Positions 1-7,699 of a stretch of 10,035 nt of DNA are shown one piece after another. Numbering within the stretch: position 1 is the stretch's first letter; each line of letters starts with the position of its first letter. The notes below the pieces were generated by a model. The model saw only the letters and a program-made list of their open reading frames with translations, did not search any database and was not told the DNA's origin. A program made the position numbers and the translations under genes. The stretch is from NCBI GenBank assembly GCA_003492055.1, contig DMZE01000106.1:1-10035 (forward strand), written 5' to 3'. The DNA comes from Cellvibrionales bacterium (GTDB lineage Bacteria; Pseudomonadota; Gammaproteobacteria; Pseudomonadales; UBA7434).

Positions 1-375
1 TAACCAACCAGTATTACTCAGCGTTACCCACAATCGTAAGGCCGCTTTAATGTCGATAGGCGAGGGCGTAATCGGAATAATCAATTTATCACAGACACTC
101 GCAATGCTATGCGCAGTCGAAACGGCTGCACCAGGCATATCATGAATCATGACATCAAAATCACCCTCTAAAGAAACGCCATCATAAGCTGCAATAGCCG
201 CAATATCGGCACAACGACGAGGTCTAGATTTCAACCAATCGTGTGATGACTGCTGCTTATCATGATCGGCAAGCGCTACGCGCAAACCCATCGTCGATGC
301 ATAAACAGCCAAATGCGTTGCTATTGTCGTTTTACCGCAACCGCCTTTAGGATTTAAGAGCACTATATGCTTCAT
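1..375 (-). CDS. ParA/MinD-like P-loop ATPase, C-terminal part missing (runs off left edge)
   Basis: The minus strand is open from an ATG at 375 to the window edge, giving 125 codons without a stop. The product has a deviant Walker A motif KGGCGKTT at residues 10-17, with the signature lysine of the ParA/MinD/SIMIBI class. It has an A'-like motif ADHDKQQS at 36-43, where most ParA proteins read DxDPQ, and a Walker B strand DVMIHDMPG at 74-82 with D79 as the likely Mg/water-activating residue. PITPSPID at 101-108 fits the next conserved strand. Family members dimerise on ATP and move DNA or protein cargo across the nucleoid or pole. Whether this one partitions DNA or positions a protein complex cannot be told without the C-terminus and a ParB or other partner, which lie outside. 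The Shine-Dalgarno is weak (GGTGG, 6 nt before ATG). It lies 608 bp beyond pnp and behind a terminator, so it is probably its own transcription unit. Confidence 0.88.
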   Translation of the reverse strand, partial: MKHIVLLNPKGGCGKTTIATHLAVYASTMGLRVALADHDKQQSSHDWLKSRPRRCADIAAIAAYDGVSLEGDFDVMIHDMPGAAVSTAHSIASVCDKLIIPITPSPIDIKAALRLWVTLSNTGWL

Positions 376-422
376 TTTTCACCACCGCGCTAACGCAGAA
401 TTAATTTCATTTATAGGGACAT

Positions 423-436
423 CTTTTCACGAAAAG
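423..436. promoter_or_regulatory. Operator-like inverted repeat upstream of the ParA-like gene
   Basis: CTTTTC at 423-428 and GAAAAG at 431-436 form a perfect 6-bp inverted repeat around a 2-bp centre. It lies about 50 bp upstream of the ParA-like start codon and inside its presumed leader. The size and symmetry suit a dimeric repressor site, but AT-rich dyads of this size also arise by chance, so this is a weak call. Confidence 0.25.
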
Positions 437-490
437 TTATTAAATAGAGTGATGGCACACCATGACATGCTTCTACTTCATACCAACTAA

Positions 491-523
491 ACATCAGCTA
501 CACATCAACTACACATCAACTAC
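491..523. repeat. Three tandem copies of an 11-bp repeat (ACATCARCTAC)
   Basis: Copies lie at 491-501, 502-512 and 513-523. The last two are identical and the first differs at one base (G for A). The CAACTAC core recurs at 584-590. The period of 11 bp is close to one turn of B-DNA, so each copy would face the same side of the helix. They sit 116-148 bp upstream of the ParA-like start codon. Such helically phased direct repeats can be protein binding sites (iteron- or centromere-like) or simple slippage products; the sequence alone does not decide. Confidence 0.8.
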
Positions 524-542
524 ATACTTTCGTTTTACAATA

Positions 543-582
543 AGCCCTTTTATTTCAGGCTCTTACAGCCCTTTCATTACAG
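543..582. repeat. Imperfect 16-bp direct repeat pair
   Basis: AGCCCTTTTATTTCAG at 543-558 and AGCCCTTTCATTACAG at 567-582 match at 14 of 16 positions, with 8 bp between them (24 bp start to start). The minus-strand RNA could also form a small GGCT/AGCC hairpin within this stretch. The pair lies next to the 11-bp tandem repeats and in the same upstream region of the ParA-like gene. Function unknown. Confidence 0.6.
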
Positions 583-612
583 ACAACTACAGTTTAAGAA
601 TAATCAACAACA

Positions 613-642
613 ATTACAGATTAAATGTTGTGAGATTTTCAA
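613..642 (-). promoter_or_regulatory. Candidate sigma70-type promoter for the ParA-like gene
   Basis: Reading the minus strand, TTGAAA (642-637) matches the -35 consensus at five of six bases and TGTAAT (618-613) matches the -10 at five of six, with an 18-bp spacer. A transcript starting near 605 would carry a leader of about 230 nt containing both repeat families. It is the best-scoring pair I found by eye in this spacer, but AT-rich DNA gives many near matches. Confidence 0.4.
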
Positions 643-927
643 TAGTTCTGCGTAAAGGCTTGAGACCAAAATTATTAGAAAAAAATTTGAAACAAAAACT
701 AATTTGATACTATTCGTAATGTAAATAAAACCATCAATTACTCAAGAGTGCTTAGAATAAGCCTTTATATAAAGCATTTTTATGATAGTTGGCATTCACC
801 TTTAACGGTAACGTTATTTTATTAGACGTGCAGAATCGTCACACTTTTTCTATTTTCTTATTGTGGTTTTTATTTTGTTTTTAAATTCGAGCGGCCAAAA
901 AATTATTTTTTACTTTTTTAAAAATAA

Positions 928-955
928 AAAAAACCCGGGATAACCCGGGTTTTTT
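928..955 (-). terminator. Rho-independent terminator after pnp
   Basis: CCCGGG arms at 934-939 and 944-949 enclose a 4-nt loop, and flanking A6/T6 extend the stem to 12 bp. In the minus-strand transcript the hairpin is followed by eight U, an A, then four U. It begins 28 bp past the pnp stop codon and marks the end of the operon. The T-run on the other side makes it potentially bidirectional. Confidence 0.95.
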
Positions 956-983
956 ATTCAACGTTCTAGGCATTCAAAATCGA

Positions 984-3119
984 TTAAGATTCATCCGCTT
1001 CCGAATCCGCTGAAGTTTCTGCCGCTGCTGGAGTGGCTTCTTCAAGCTCTTTCATACTGAGTTTAATGCGACCACGCTGGTCAACATCCAGTACTTTCAC
1101 TTTAACAACTTGTCCTTCTTCAAGCACATCTGTCACTTTCTCAATACGCTCGCTAGAGATTTGAGAAATATGCAGCAAGCCATCTTTACCCGGCAAGATG
1201 CTGATAAACGCACCAAAATCAACAATACGCTCTACTTTACCTTCGTAAATAGCACCGACTTCAGCTTCGGCAGTAATACTTTCTACCATGGCTACAGCCG
1301 CATCGCGTGAGGCTTTGTCTTTACCGTAAATGCGGATAGTACCGTCATCATCGATATCAACCGTCGCGCCAGTTTCTTCAGTAATTGAACGGATAGTTGC
1401 TCCGCCTTTACCGATAACATCACGAATTTTGTCAGTATCAATTTTAAAGGCACTCATGCTTGGCGCATTTTCTGACAATTCAGTACGCGCTTCTGCAATC
1501 ACTTCATTCATTTCAGCAAGAATATGTAAACGTGCTGCTAACGCTTGGTTAAGCGCAATTTCCATGATTTCTTCGTTAATACCTTCAATCTTGATATCCA
1601 TTTGCAATGCAGTGATACCGTCAGATGAACCGGCCACTTTAAAGTCCATATCACCAAGATGATCTTCATCACCTAAGATATCAGTCAATACTGCAAACTT
1701 GTCGCCTTCTTTAACTAGGCCCATCGCAATACCGGCAATCGGTGCTTTTAATGGTACGCCAGCATCCATCATCGCCAAGCTGCTACCGCAAACTGACGCC
1801 ATTGATGAAGAACCGTTAGATTCTGTGATTTCAGAAACAACACGAACCGTATAAGGGAAAGACTCAGCATCAGGCATCATGGCTAGTACACCACGCTTAG
1901 CTAAACGACCGTGACCAATCTCACGACGGCCAACAGGACCAACACGGCCCGCTTCGCCTACAGAGTATGATGGGAAGTTGTAATGGAATAAGAAGTTATC
2001 TTTGTAACTGCCTTCCAATGCATCGATGATTTGAGAATCACGAACTGAACCCAGTGTAGTAACAACCAAGGCCTGTGTTTCACCACGTGTAAACAATGCT
2101 GAACCATGTGCTTTTGGTAAAACACCAATTTGCATCGATAACGGACGAACTGTTTTAGTATCACGGCCATCAATACGCGGCTCATGATTAACAATACGTT
2201 GGCGAACAATATTTTTTTCGATTTTCGAGAATAACTCACGAACAGTATCAGAACTTGTGTCGCTATCTTCACCAGCAAACTGCTCTAACGCACGATCGCG
2301 AATAGTGCCAACTTGCTCGTAACGATCCGCTTTTTCAGTAATCTGATAAGCCGTACCAAGATCAGCACTTACCGCTGCACTTAGACCATCATAAAGATCT
2401 TGATCAATGGCAGGCGCAGCCCAATCCCAAATTGGTTTAGCTGCATCAGCCGCTAATGATTTAACCGCTTCGATAACTACTTGCATTTCTTGATGCGCAA
2501 ATAAAACCGCACCTAGCATAGTATCTTCGCTTAATTCTTTTGCTTCTGACTCAACCATAAGTACGGCGTCAGAAGTACCTGCAACAACCATGTTCAATGC
2601 AGACGTTTCTAATGTTGAGTAAGTTGGGTTTAATAAATACCCTTCTTCTTCTGTATAGCCAACGCGTGCGCCGCCAATAGGACCATTAAAAGGTACGCCA
2701 GAAATTGATAGCGCCGCAGAGGTACCAATCATTGCAGGAATATCTGGATCAATATCATCTTGAGCCGAAATAACCATACAAATAACTTGTACTTCGTTTT
2801 TGAAACCATTGGGAAACAAAGGACGAATAGGTCTATCGATTAAACGTGAAGTTAGCGTTTCTTTTTCAGAAGGACGCGCTTCGCGCTTAAAGAAACCGCC
2901 AGGTATTTTACCAGCAGCATATGTTTTTTCTGTGTAGTGCACAGACAATGGGAAAAAATCTTGCCCAGGTTTTGCCTTTTTAGCGCCAACGACAGTACAA
3001 AGCACAACAGTTTCATCCATTGTGACTAAAACAGCACCCGAGGCTTGACGAGCTACTCGACCTGTTTCTAAAGTAACCGTGTGATTACCGTATTGAAATT
3101 GTTTAATTACCGGATTCAC
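984..3119 (-). CDS. pnp: Polyribonucleotide nucleotidyltransferase (PNPase)
   Basis: PNPase is a trimeric 3'-to-5' phosphorolytic exoribonuclease, an mRNA decay enzyme and degradosome component. The open frame extends to an ATG at 3137, but I start it at the GTG at 3119. That codon gives [11 protein letters not shown], aligning with the E. coli start, and has a strong GGAGGA 6 nt upstream, whereas the ATG lies next to that motif with no site of its own. The resulting 711 residues equal the E. coli length. Order: RNase PH-like core 1, a helical linker, RNase PH-like core 2 with [11 protein letters not shown] (catalytic aspartates 486 and 492), a KH domain with GKGG at 570-573, and an S1 domain at about 620-692. 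An acidic, alanine-rich tail follows (last 15 or so residues). Nothing is missing. It is the last gene of the operon, followed by a strong terminator; the upstream hairpin suggests control of its message. Confidence 0.98.
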   Translation of the reverse strand: MNPVIKQFQYGNHTVTLETGRVARQASGAVLVTMDETVVLCTVVGAKKAKPGQDFFPLSVHYTEKTYAAGKIPGGFFKREARPSEKETLTSRLIDRPIRPLFPNGFKNEVQVICMVISAQDDIDPDIPAMIGTSAALSISGVPFNGPIGGARVGYTEEEGYLLNPTYSTLETSALNMVVAGTSDAVLMVESEAKELSEDTMLGAVLFAHQEMQVVIEAVKSLAADAAKPIWDWAAPAIDQDLYDGLSAAVSADLGTAYQITEKADRYEQVGTIRDRALEQFAGEDSDTSSDTVRELFSKIEKNIVRQRIVNHEPRIDGRDTKTVRPLSMQIGVLPKAHGSALFTRGETQALVVTTLGSVRDSQIIDALEGSYKDNFLFHYNFPSYSVGEAGRVGPVGRREIGHGRLAKRGVLAMMPDAESFPYTVRVVSEITESNGSSSMASVCGSSLAMMDAGVPLKAPIAGIAMGLVKEGDKFAVLTDILGDEDHLGDMDFKVAGSSDGITALQMDIKIEGINEEIMEIALNQALAARLHILAEMNEVIAEARTELSENAPSMSAFKIDTDKIRDVIGKGGATIRSITEETGATVDIDDDGTIRIYGKDKASRDAAVAMVESITAEAEVGAIYEGKVERIVDFGAFISILPGKDGLLHISQISSERIEKVTDVLEEGQVVKVKVLDVDQRGRIKLSMKELEEATPAAAETSADSEADES

Positions 3120-3149
3120 TAGAAATCCTCCATCCAATTCTAAAATAAT

Positions 3150-3176
3150 GGAGCCATGATGTTGCCATCAGGCTCC
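3150..3176 (-). promoter_or_regulatory. Hairpin in the rpsO-pnp spacer (partial terminator / RNA processing site)
   Basis: GGAGCC (3150-3155) pairs with GGCTCC (3171-3176) and TGATG (3157-3161) with CATCA (3166-3170), leaving one bulged base and a 4-nt loop. In the transcript it is followed by AUUAUUUUAG, a broken U-run, so termination would be partial. In E. coli the same spacer holds the rpsO terminator and the RNase III-cut leader through which PNPase represses its own synthesis. The position matches, but the double-stranded part here (11 bp) is short for RNase III unless it stacks on neighbouring pairs. Confidence 0.75.
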
Positions 3177-3202
3177 GACAATAATGCCTAACTCAAATCG
3201 GA

Positions 3203-3472
3203 TTAACGACGTAAGCCTAAACGCTTAATTAATTCTGCGTATCGAGCCGCATCTGTGCTCTTTAAATAGTCCAACAATTTTCTTCGCTGATTAACCATGC
3301 GAATAAGACCACGACGTGAATGGTGATCTTTTTTATGGTCGCCGAAATGTTCCTGCAATTTATTAATATTTGCAGTTAACAAGGCTACTTGTACTTCTGA
3401 TGAGCCTGTATCGCTTTCATCACGTTGATAATCTTTAACAATTGCTAATTTTACTGCTGGGCTTAATGCCAT
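3203..3472 (-). CDS. rpsO: 30S ribosomal protein S15
   Basis: S15 is a primary 16S rRNA-binding protein that organises the three-way junction of the central domain and forms bridge B4 with the 50S subunit. The product has 89 residues, the usual length. Conserved RNA-contact motifs are present: [13 protein letters not shown] at 21-33, H42, and [11 protein letters not shown] at 46-56 (D49 and S52 are the classic contacts), then RRKLLDYL at 63-70 and the terminal [12 protein letters not shown] at 3472 is preceded by AGAGGA with 8-nt spacing. It lies between truB and pnp, the standard gammaproteobacterial order. Its leader can form a pseudoknot directly abutting the Shine-Dalgarno, consistent with translational autoregulation by free S15. 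Confidence 0.98.
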   Translation of the reverse strand: MALSPAVKLAIVKDYQRDESDTGSSEVQVALLTANINKLQEHFGDHKKDHHSRRGLIRMVNQRRKLLDYLKSTDAARYAELIKRLGLRR

Positions 3473-3487
3473 GATCTTATTCCTCTA

Positions 3488-3535
3488 AAATGTGCGAAAA
3501 AATAAATGGCCTGTCCGCGCACATTTACAGACAGG
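3488..3535 (-). promoter_or_regulatory. H-type pseudoknot in the rpsO leader (probable S15 autoregulatory site)
   Basis: In the minus-strand RNA, CCUGUC (3535-3530) pairs with GACAGG (3515-3510) as stem 1. Its 14-nt loop contains AAAUGUGCG (3526-3518), a perfect 9-nt complement of CGCACAUUU (3496-3488), forming stem 2. Connecting loops are 3 nt (across stem 2), 2 nt at the junction and 13 nt, U-rich (across stem 1), sensible geometry for an H-type pseudoknot. Stem 2 ends one base before AGAGGA, the rpsO Shine-Dalgarno. E. coli S15 is known to bind a pseudoknot in its own mRNA and trap the ribosome. Equivalence here is inferred from position and fold. Confidence 0.8.
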
Positions 3536-3575
3536 TCAAAATAAAACTGTATAAAACAACTAAAAAAATAAAAAA

Positions 3576-4508
3576 CTAAACAACCAAACGTTTTGGTGCG
3601 ACAAGTCCATCGTCATTAATTTCACCAATACCAATAAATTCGCCGGTCTCTAAATTCAATCTAACGATGCCATTTATTGGCGCACCAGAAACCTGTACCG
3701 GCTGACCTCTGCGCACATAAAACCCGCTAGACTCATCGAGTGTGACTAAGGGAATATGCGCTAAAGCAAAATCTAAGGGCTTTAACAACTTATCCATTTC
3801 TTCATACTGATCGTCTTGCTTAAGTTCGCGCAAGGTTTCAATCGATACCGCCTCAGGCTCAACGAAAGGACCTGACTGCACACGACGTAACGCGCAAACA
3901 TAACCACCAACACCTAACTTGTCGCCTAAGTCGGACGCCACAGTGCGAATATAAGTTCCTTTACTCACACTTAACAACACATCAACTTCAACTTCAGGCC
4001 GTTCTGAGCCGAAGCTACGAAACGCTGTCATTTCAATATGGTCGATACGAATATCTCGACTTGGACGCTCAACTTCTTCGCCCTTGCGCGCCAACTTATA
4101 AAGCCGCTCGCCTTTATGCTTTAACGCCGAATACATTGGCGGTATCTGTTGCTGCTCGCCTTTAAACGTCAACAACATTTCTAATACTTGCTGCTCAGTT
4201 AACCCTGACGCATCTGCAACGGGCGTAATTTCACCGGCGGCATCATCAGTTGTACTTTTAGCCCCTAACACAAAAGTGCTGGTATACGTTTTATCAGCAT
4301 TTAACAAAAACTGAGAAAACTTAGTTGCTTCACCAAAACACAATGGCAGCACACCTGTCGCTAACGGATCTAGGCTACCGGTGTGTCCAGCTTTAGCTGC
4401 AAAAAAAATGCGCTTACATTCTTGCAAAGCACCATTGGAGCTTACACCTAACGGTTTATCGAGAACCAAAATACCGTTCACTAACCGCCCGCGTCTCGTT
4501 CTTCCCAC
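3576..4508 (-). CDS. truB: tRNA pseudouridine(55) synthase
   Basis: TruB converts U55 in the T-loop of most tRNAs to pseudouridine and also acts as a tRNA folding chaperone. The open frame reaches back to an ATG at 4562, inside rbfA, but the 18 extra residues match nothing in the family. I place the start at GTG 4508, with AGGG 8 nt upstream, giving MGRTRRGRLVNGILVLDKP and 310 residues (E. coli 314). Catalytic D47 lies in GHTGSLDPLATG (41-52), Y75 in DKTY, and the conserved SKGTYIR at 182-188; a PUA-like C-terminal domain spans about 255-310 with SGAPINGIVRL and VAPKRLVV. It starts 22 nt after the rbfA stop. The following 103-bp spacer is very U-rich in the transcript before the rpsO leader fold. 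Confidence 0.96.
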   Translation of the reverse strand: MGRTRRGRLVNGILVLDKPLGVSSNGALQECKRIFFAAKAGHTGSLDPLATGVLPLCFGEATKFSQFLLNADKTYTSTFVLGAKSTTDDAAGEITPVADASGLTEQQVLEMLLTFKGEQQQIPPMYSALKHKGERLYKLARKGEEVERPSRDIRIDHIEMTAFRSFGSERPEVEVDVLLSVSKGTYIRTVASDLGDKLGVGGYVCALRRVQSGPFVEPEAVSIETLRELKQDDQYEEMDKLLKPLDFALAHIPLVTLDESSGFYVRRGQPVQVSGAPINGIVRLNLETGEFIGIGEINDDGLVAPKRLVV

Positions 4509-4530
4509 TACAACTGCCCTACAATTAACG

Positions 4531-4896
4531 CTATGATTTATCGCCGTATAAGGCGCGATCAATCAGATTTGATAAATGCTCACCTGTACGAACGCTTTCA
4601 TCAAAGTAAAACTTTAATTTAGGCGTAGACCGCATAGTATGCTGAGCCGCCACCTGACTTCTAATAAAACCTGCAGCACCATTTAATACATCAATGGCTT
4701 CTTTTGCATCTTCCGCCGTTTCTTTATCAAGAAAGGTGACGTAAATTTTTGCATTCGACATATCACGACTCACCACTACCGCATTCACGTTTGGGTGAGA
4801 CACGCGTGGGTCGCGTAATTCTTTTTGTAACAATGAAGCCACTTCACGTTTAATAAAGTCAGCGACACGGTCTGAGCGATTATACTCTTTTGGCAT
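4531..4896 (-). CDS. rbfA: 30S ribosome-binding factor A
   Basis: RbfA binds immature 30S subunits near helix 1 and the 5' end of 16S rRNA, assists late maturation and is needed for cold adaptation in E. coli. The product is 121 residues with a single type II KH-like fold: RVADFIKREVASLLQKELRDPR at the start (split here as helix 1, residues 10-31), VSRDMSNAKIYVTFL at 42-56, the family's Ala-x-Gly kink AAG at 74-76 followed by FIRSQ, and LKFYFDESV at 94-102. It lacks the charged tail of about a dozen residues found in E. coli, a normal variation. ATG 4896 has GAGGG 4 nt upstream. It follows infB by 52 bp. Confidence 0.97.
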   Translation of the reverse strand: MPKEYNRSDRVADFIKREVASLLQKELRDPRVSHPNVNAVVVSRDMSNAKIYVTFLDKETAEDAKEAIDVLNGAAGFIRSQVAAQHTMRSTPKLKFYFDESVRTGEHLSNLIDRALYGDKS

Positions 4897-4948
4897 AACG
4901 CCCTCTTAAATCACACATGCTGAATTATTTTTCATTATCACAAGCAGC

Positions 4949-7660
4949 TTATAAACTTCTTGCAACTTCATGCATATCAAACACTTCAATCTTATCGCCG
5001 GCTTTAACATCGAGATAATCTTTAACGCCAATACCACACTCTGTGCCGCTTCGAACTTCATTTACATCGTCTTTAAAGCGACGTAATGAATCGAGCTCAC
5101 CTTCATGAATAACCACGTTATCGCGTAAAACACGAATCGGCTTATTACGTGAAACTGAACCTTCGACAACCATACAACCTGCAACCAAACCAAACTTAGG
5201 CGACTTAAAGACATCGCGCACTTCAGCAGTACCAAGAATTTCTTCTCGCATTTCTGGCGGTAACATACCTGACAATGCATCTTTCACATCATCGAGTAAG
5301 TTATAAATAATACTGTAATAACGAATTTCTAATGATTCTTTCTCTGCCGCTTTACGTGCAGTCGCATCGGCGCGCACATTAAAGCCAAAGATAACCGAGC
5401 TAGTGGTTGCAGCAAGATTCACATCGGCTTCAGCAATTGCACCCACACCACTTGAAATTACATTCACTTCAACTTCGTCGTTACCAATATCTTGTAGTGA
5501 AGAAATAATAGCTTCAACAGAACCACGAACATCGGCTTTAACAATAACATTAAGGGTTTTCTTCTGATCGGATTCAAAGCTTGCAAAAATATTATCTAAG
5601 TTAGCTTTTTGCTGACGAGAGAATTTAACTTCACGTTCTTTTTGTCGACGGACATCAACAACTTCACGTGCTTTACGCTCGTCTTTTACCACTAGCAAAT
5701 CATCACCGGCATTAGGTGTACCATCTAAACCTAAAATCTCTACTGGAATAGAAGGACCGGCTGCTTCGATTAATGCACCACGCTCGTCGCTCATATTTCT
5801 TACGCGACCAAACTGTGTGCCAGCAAGTACATAGTCGCCATTTTTAAGCGTACCTTCTTGTACTAATACTGAAGCGATATTACCGCGACCTTTATCAAGT
5901 CGAGATTCAATAACAACCCCTTTGGCTGCCACATTCACTGGCGCTGTTAACTCTAACATTTCCGCTTGCAGTGACAATGCATCTAACAATTTATCAATGC
6001 CTTCACCGGTATGTGCAGACAATGGAATAAATTGCGTATCACCACCCCACTCTTCAGGTACCACTTCTTGCGCAACTAATTCATTTTTAACGCGCTCTAA
6101 GTCTGCACCTTCTTTATCAATTTTATTGATTGCAACAACTAAAGGCACTTTTGCAGCATGAGCATGCTGAACAGCCTCTATAGTTTGTGGCATAACGCCA
6201 TCATCAGCGGCAACCACTAACACAACGATATCAGTACACTTGGCACCGCGTGCACGCATGGCTGTAAAAGCCGCGTGACCTGGGGTATCAAGAAAGCTGA
6301 TGACGCCATTATTGGTTTCAACATGGTAAGCACCAATGTGCTGGGTAATACCACCCGCTTCGCCGCTGGCAACACGTGACTCGCGAATATAATCTAACAA
6401 TGATGTTTTACCGTGATCAACATGGCCCATAACGGTAACAACTGGCGGTCTTGTTTCATCACCGCCAGCATCATCGGTTAATTCTTCAGTTAACGCTGCG
6501 ATCAATGCATTCTCAACTTCATCTTCACTAACAAGACGATAAGAATGTCCTAACTCTTCAACTAACAGAACCGCTGTCTCTTGATCAATCGCTTGATTAA
6601 TCGTCGACATAACGCCTAATTTCATTAGCTCTTTAATTAACACATGCGCCTTAACGGCCATCTGCTGCGCTAAATCACCCACAGTAATCGATTCGGTAAT
6701 AGCCACTTCATGAACGATACGCTCTGTTGGCTGTTTAAATCCTTGACGACTATGCGCTTGTAATACCTTACGACTACCCATGCCAACAAAAGACGGATTG
6801 TCTTCTGGCATAAACTCATCAACCCTTACATTTTGACCACGATTTTTACCGCGCTGCTTGGCTGTCTTTTTACTCTTACCGGCTTTTCTACGAGGCTCAT
6901 CTTCATCCTTCGCAGCGGTAGGTGCCGCTTTAAAATGCTTAGGTGCAGCAGCCGGTTTATCTTTCGCCGTTTGTGCCGCTTGTTTTTTAGTAAGCTCTTC
7001 TGATTTTACGCGAGCCGCGTCTTCTGCTTTTGCTCGAGCTGCCGCACTGCGACGCTCTTTTTCTGCAACTTCTTGCTCTTTTCGCTTAGTCGCCGCACGT
7101 TGGCGTAACTCTTCAGCATCAAAAGGATCCATTCGACGACCAGGGGCCGGAGTAGGAACCGGAGCAGGCTCAGCTTCAACTTCAGGAGCCGCTACCACTT
7201 CTTCTATAGCGACCTCTTCAACTTCAACGACAGGCTCTTCAGCAACAATGGTTTCTTCAACCACTGTCTCTTCAGGCGCAACGTCAACATTAACCTCAGC
7301 TAGCTCAGTGGTCGGCAACTCTTCAGCCTCGACAACCGCTTCAGGTAATTCTTCAACAACGGCTTCATCACGTTTTACATAGGTACGCTTTTTACGTACT
7401 TCGACCGAAACTGTTTTTCGACCTTGACCGGCTGCTTTAACCGTTCCTAATGTTTTACGCTTCAAAGTAATTCTTTTTGGCGCAGCAGTACTCACACCAT
7501 GACTACTCTTCAGATGTGTAAGTAAACGTTGCTTATCTTCGTCCGAGACGAATTGATCACCAGATTCATGATCTAGGCCAGCCTCTTTCATCTGCGATAG
7601 CAAACGATCAACTGAAGCACCTACTGTTTTAGCGAGTTGACTAACTGTCACTTCCGCCAT
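4949..7660 (-). CDS. infB: Translation initiation factor IF-2
   Basis: IF2 is the GTPase that brings fMet-tRNA to the 30S subunit and promotes 50S joining. The product has 903 residues, close to E. coli (890). N-terminal IF2N domain at 1-50; a long linker at about 100-300, acidic then basic; a second IF2N-like segment around 313-380; the G domain with GHVDHGKT (412-419), GITQHIGAY (437-445), DTPGH (458-462), NKID (512-515) and SAH (548-550); then domains II, III and the fMet-tRNA-binding C-terminal domain, ending in VARSL. The linker at 101-172 is strikingly Glu/Val/Pro-rich, while 180-275 is Ala/Lys/Arg-rich. ATG 7660 has AGGGGGAA upstream with about 6-nt spacing. Shorter IF2 forms from internal starts, known in enterics, have no clear start site here. 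Confidence 0.99.
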   Translation of the reverse strand: MAEVTVSQLAKTVGASVDRLLSQMKEAGLDHESGDQFVSDEDKQRLLTHLKSSHGVSTAAPKRITLKRKTLGTVKAAGQGRKTVSVEVRKKRTYVKRDEAVVEELPEAVVEAEELPTTELAEVNVDVAPEETVVEETIVAEEPVVEVEEVAIEEVVAAPEVEAEPAPVPTPAPGRRMDPFDAEELRQRAATKRKEQEVAEKERRSAAARAKAEDAARVKSEELTKKQAAQTAKDKPAAAPKHFKAAPTAAKDEDEPRRKAGKSKKTAKQRGKNRGQNVRVDEFMPEDNPSFVGMGSRKVLQAHSRQGFKQPTERIVHEVAITESITVGDLAQQMAVKAHVLIKELMKLGVMSTINQAIDQETAVLLVEELGHSYRLVSEDEVENALIAALTEELTDDAGGDETRPPVVTVMGHVDHGKTSLLDYIRESRVASGEAGGITQHIGAYHVETNNGVISFLDTPGHAAFTAMRARGAKCTDIVVLVVAADDGVMPQTIEAVQHAHAAKVPLVVAINKIDKEGADLERVKNELVAQEVVPEEWGGDTQFIPLSAHTGEGIDKLLDALSLQAEMLELTAPVNVAAKGVVIESRLDKGRGNIASVLVQEGTLKNGDYVLAGTQFGRVRNMSDERGALIEAAGPSIPVEILGLDGTPNAGDDLLVVKDERKAREVVDVRRQKEREVKFSRQQKANLDNIFASFESDQKKTLNVIVKADVRGSVEAIISSLQDIGNDEVEVNVISSGVGAIAEADVNLAATTSSVIFGFNVRADATARKAAEKESLEIRYYSIIYNLLDDVKDALSGMLPPEMREEILGTAEVRDVFKSPKFGLVAGCMVVEGSVSRNKPIRVLRDNVVIHEGELDSLRRFKDDVNEVRSGTECGIGVKDYLDVKAGDKIEVFDMHEVARSL

Positions 7661-7699
7661 GAACCATTCCCCCTAGTACGATTAATCGGTTGACGACGC

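Larger units (their letters stand above)
376..983. other. 608-bp AT-rich intergenic spacer between pnp and the ParA-like gene
   Basis: I find no credible gene here. From left to right it holds an inverted repeat (423-436), three tandem 11-bp repeats (491-523), a 16-bp direct repeat (543-558 and 567-582), a candidate minus-strand promoter (613-642), a perfect AT-rich palindrome (763-774), a short dyad TAACG/CGTTA (803-816), and the pnp terminator (928-955). The 81-codon open frame at 462-707 on the plus strand is low-complexity, is built partly from the tandem repeat and has no ribosome binding site, so I do not call it. Confidence 0.7.

Noticed and set aside
462..707. 81-codon plus-strand open frame in the spacer
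   Set aside because: Low-complexity composition, part of it translated from the 11-bp repeats, no ribosome site, and no resemblance to any family.
763..816. Palindrome CTTTATATAAAG (763-774) and dyad TAACG/CGTTA (803-816) as terminators or operators
   Set aside because: The first is pure AT with low stability and the second only 5 bp; neither is followed by a proper U-run and both are likely by chance in this AT-rich spacer.
1958..2278. 106-codon minus-strand frame inside pnp, and similar small frames inside infB and nusA
   Set aside because: They overlap fully conserved domains of real genes in another frame and have no family features.
3120..3137. ATG at 3137 as pnp start
   Set aside because: It precedes the family N-terminus by 6 residues, overlaps the start of the GGAGGA motif region and has no ribosome site of its own.
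3541..3575. Promoter for rpsO in the U-rich spacer (TATACA as -10)
   Set aside because: Only four of six -10 bases match and there is no acceptable -35 at 16-18 bp; the tract is mostly T.
4509..4562. ATG at 4562 as truB start, overlapping rbfA
   Set aside because: The extra 18 residues match nothing in TruB, while GTG 4508 has AGGG upstream and gives the normal N-terminus.
7130..7132. Internal ATG (residue 177) as start of a shorter IF2 form
   Set aside because: It lies at a plausible domain boundary but has no recognisable ribosome site upstream, so I cannot support it.
6858..7382. 174-codon plus-strand open frame
   Set aside because: It is the antisense shadow of the biased-composition IF2 linker; its Ser/Ala/Thr-rich translation mirrors the Glu/Ala/Val codons of infB.
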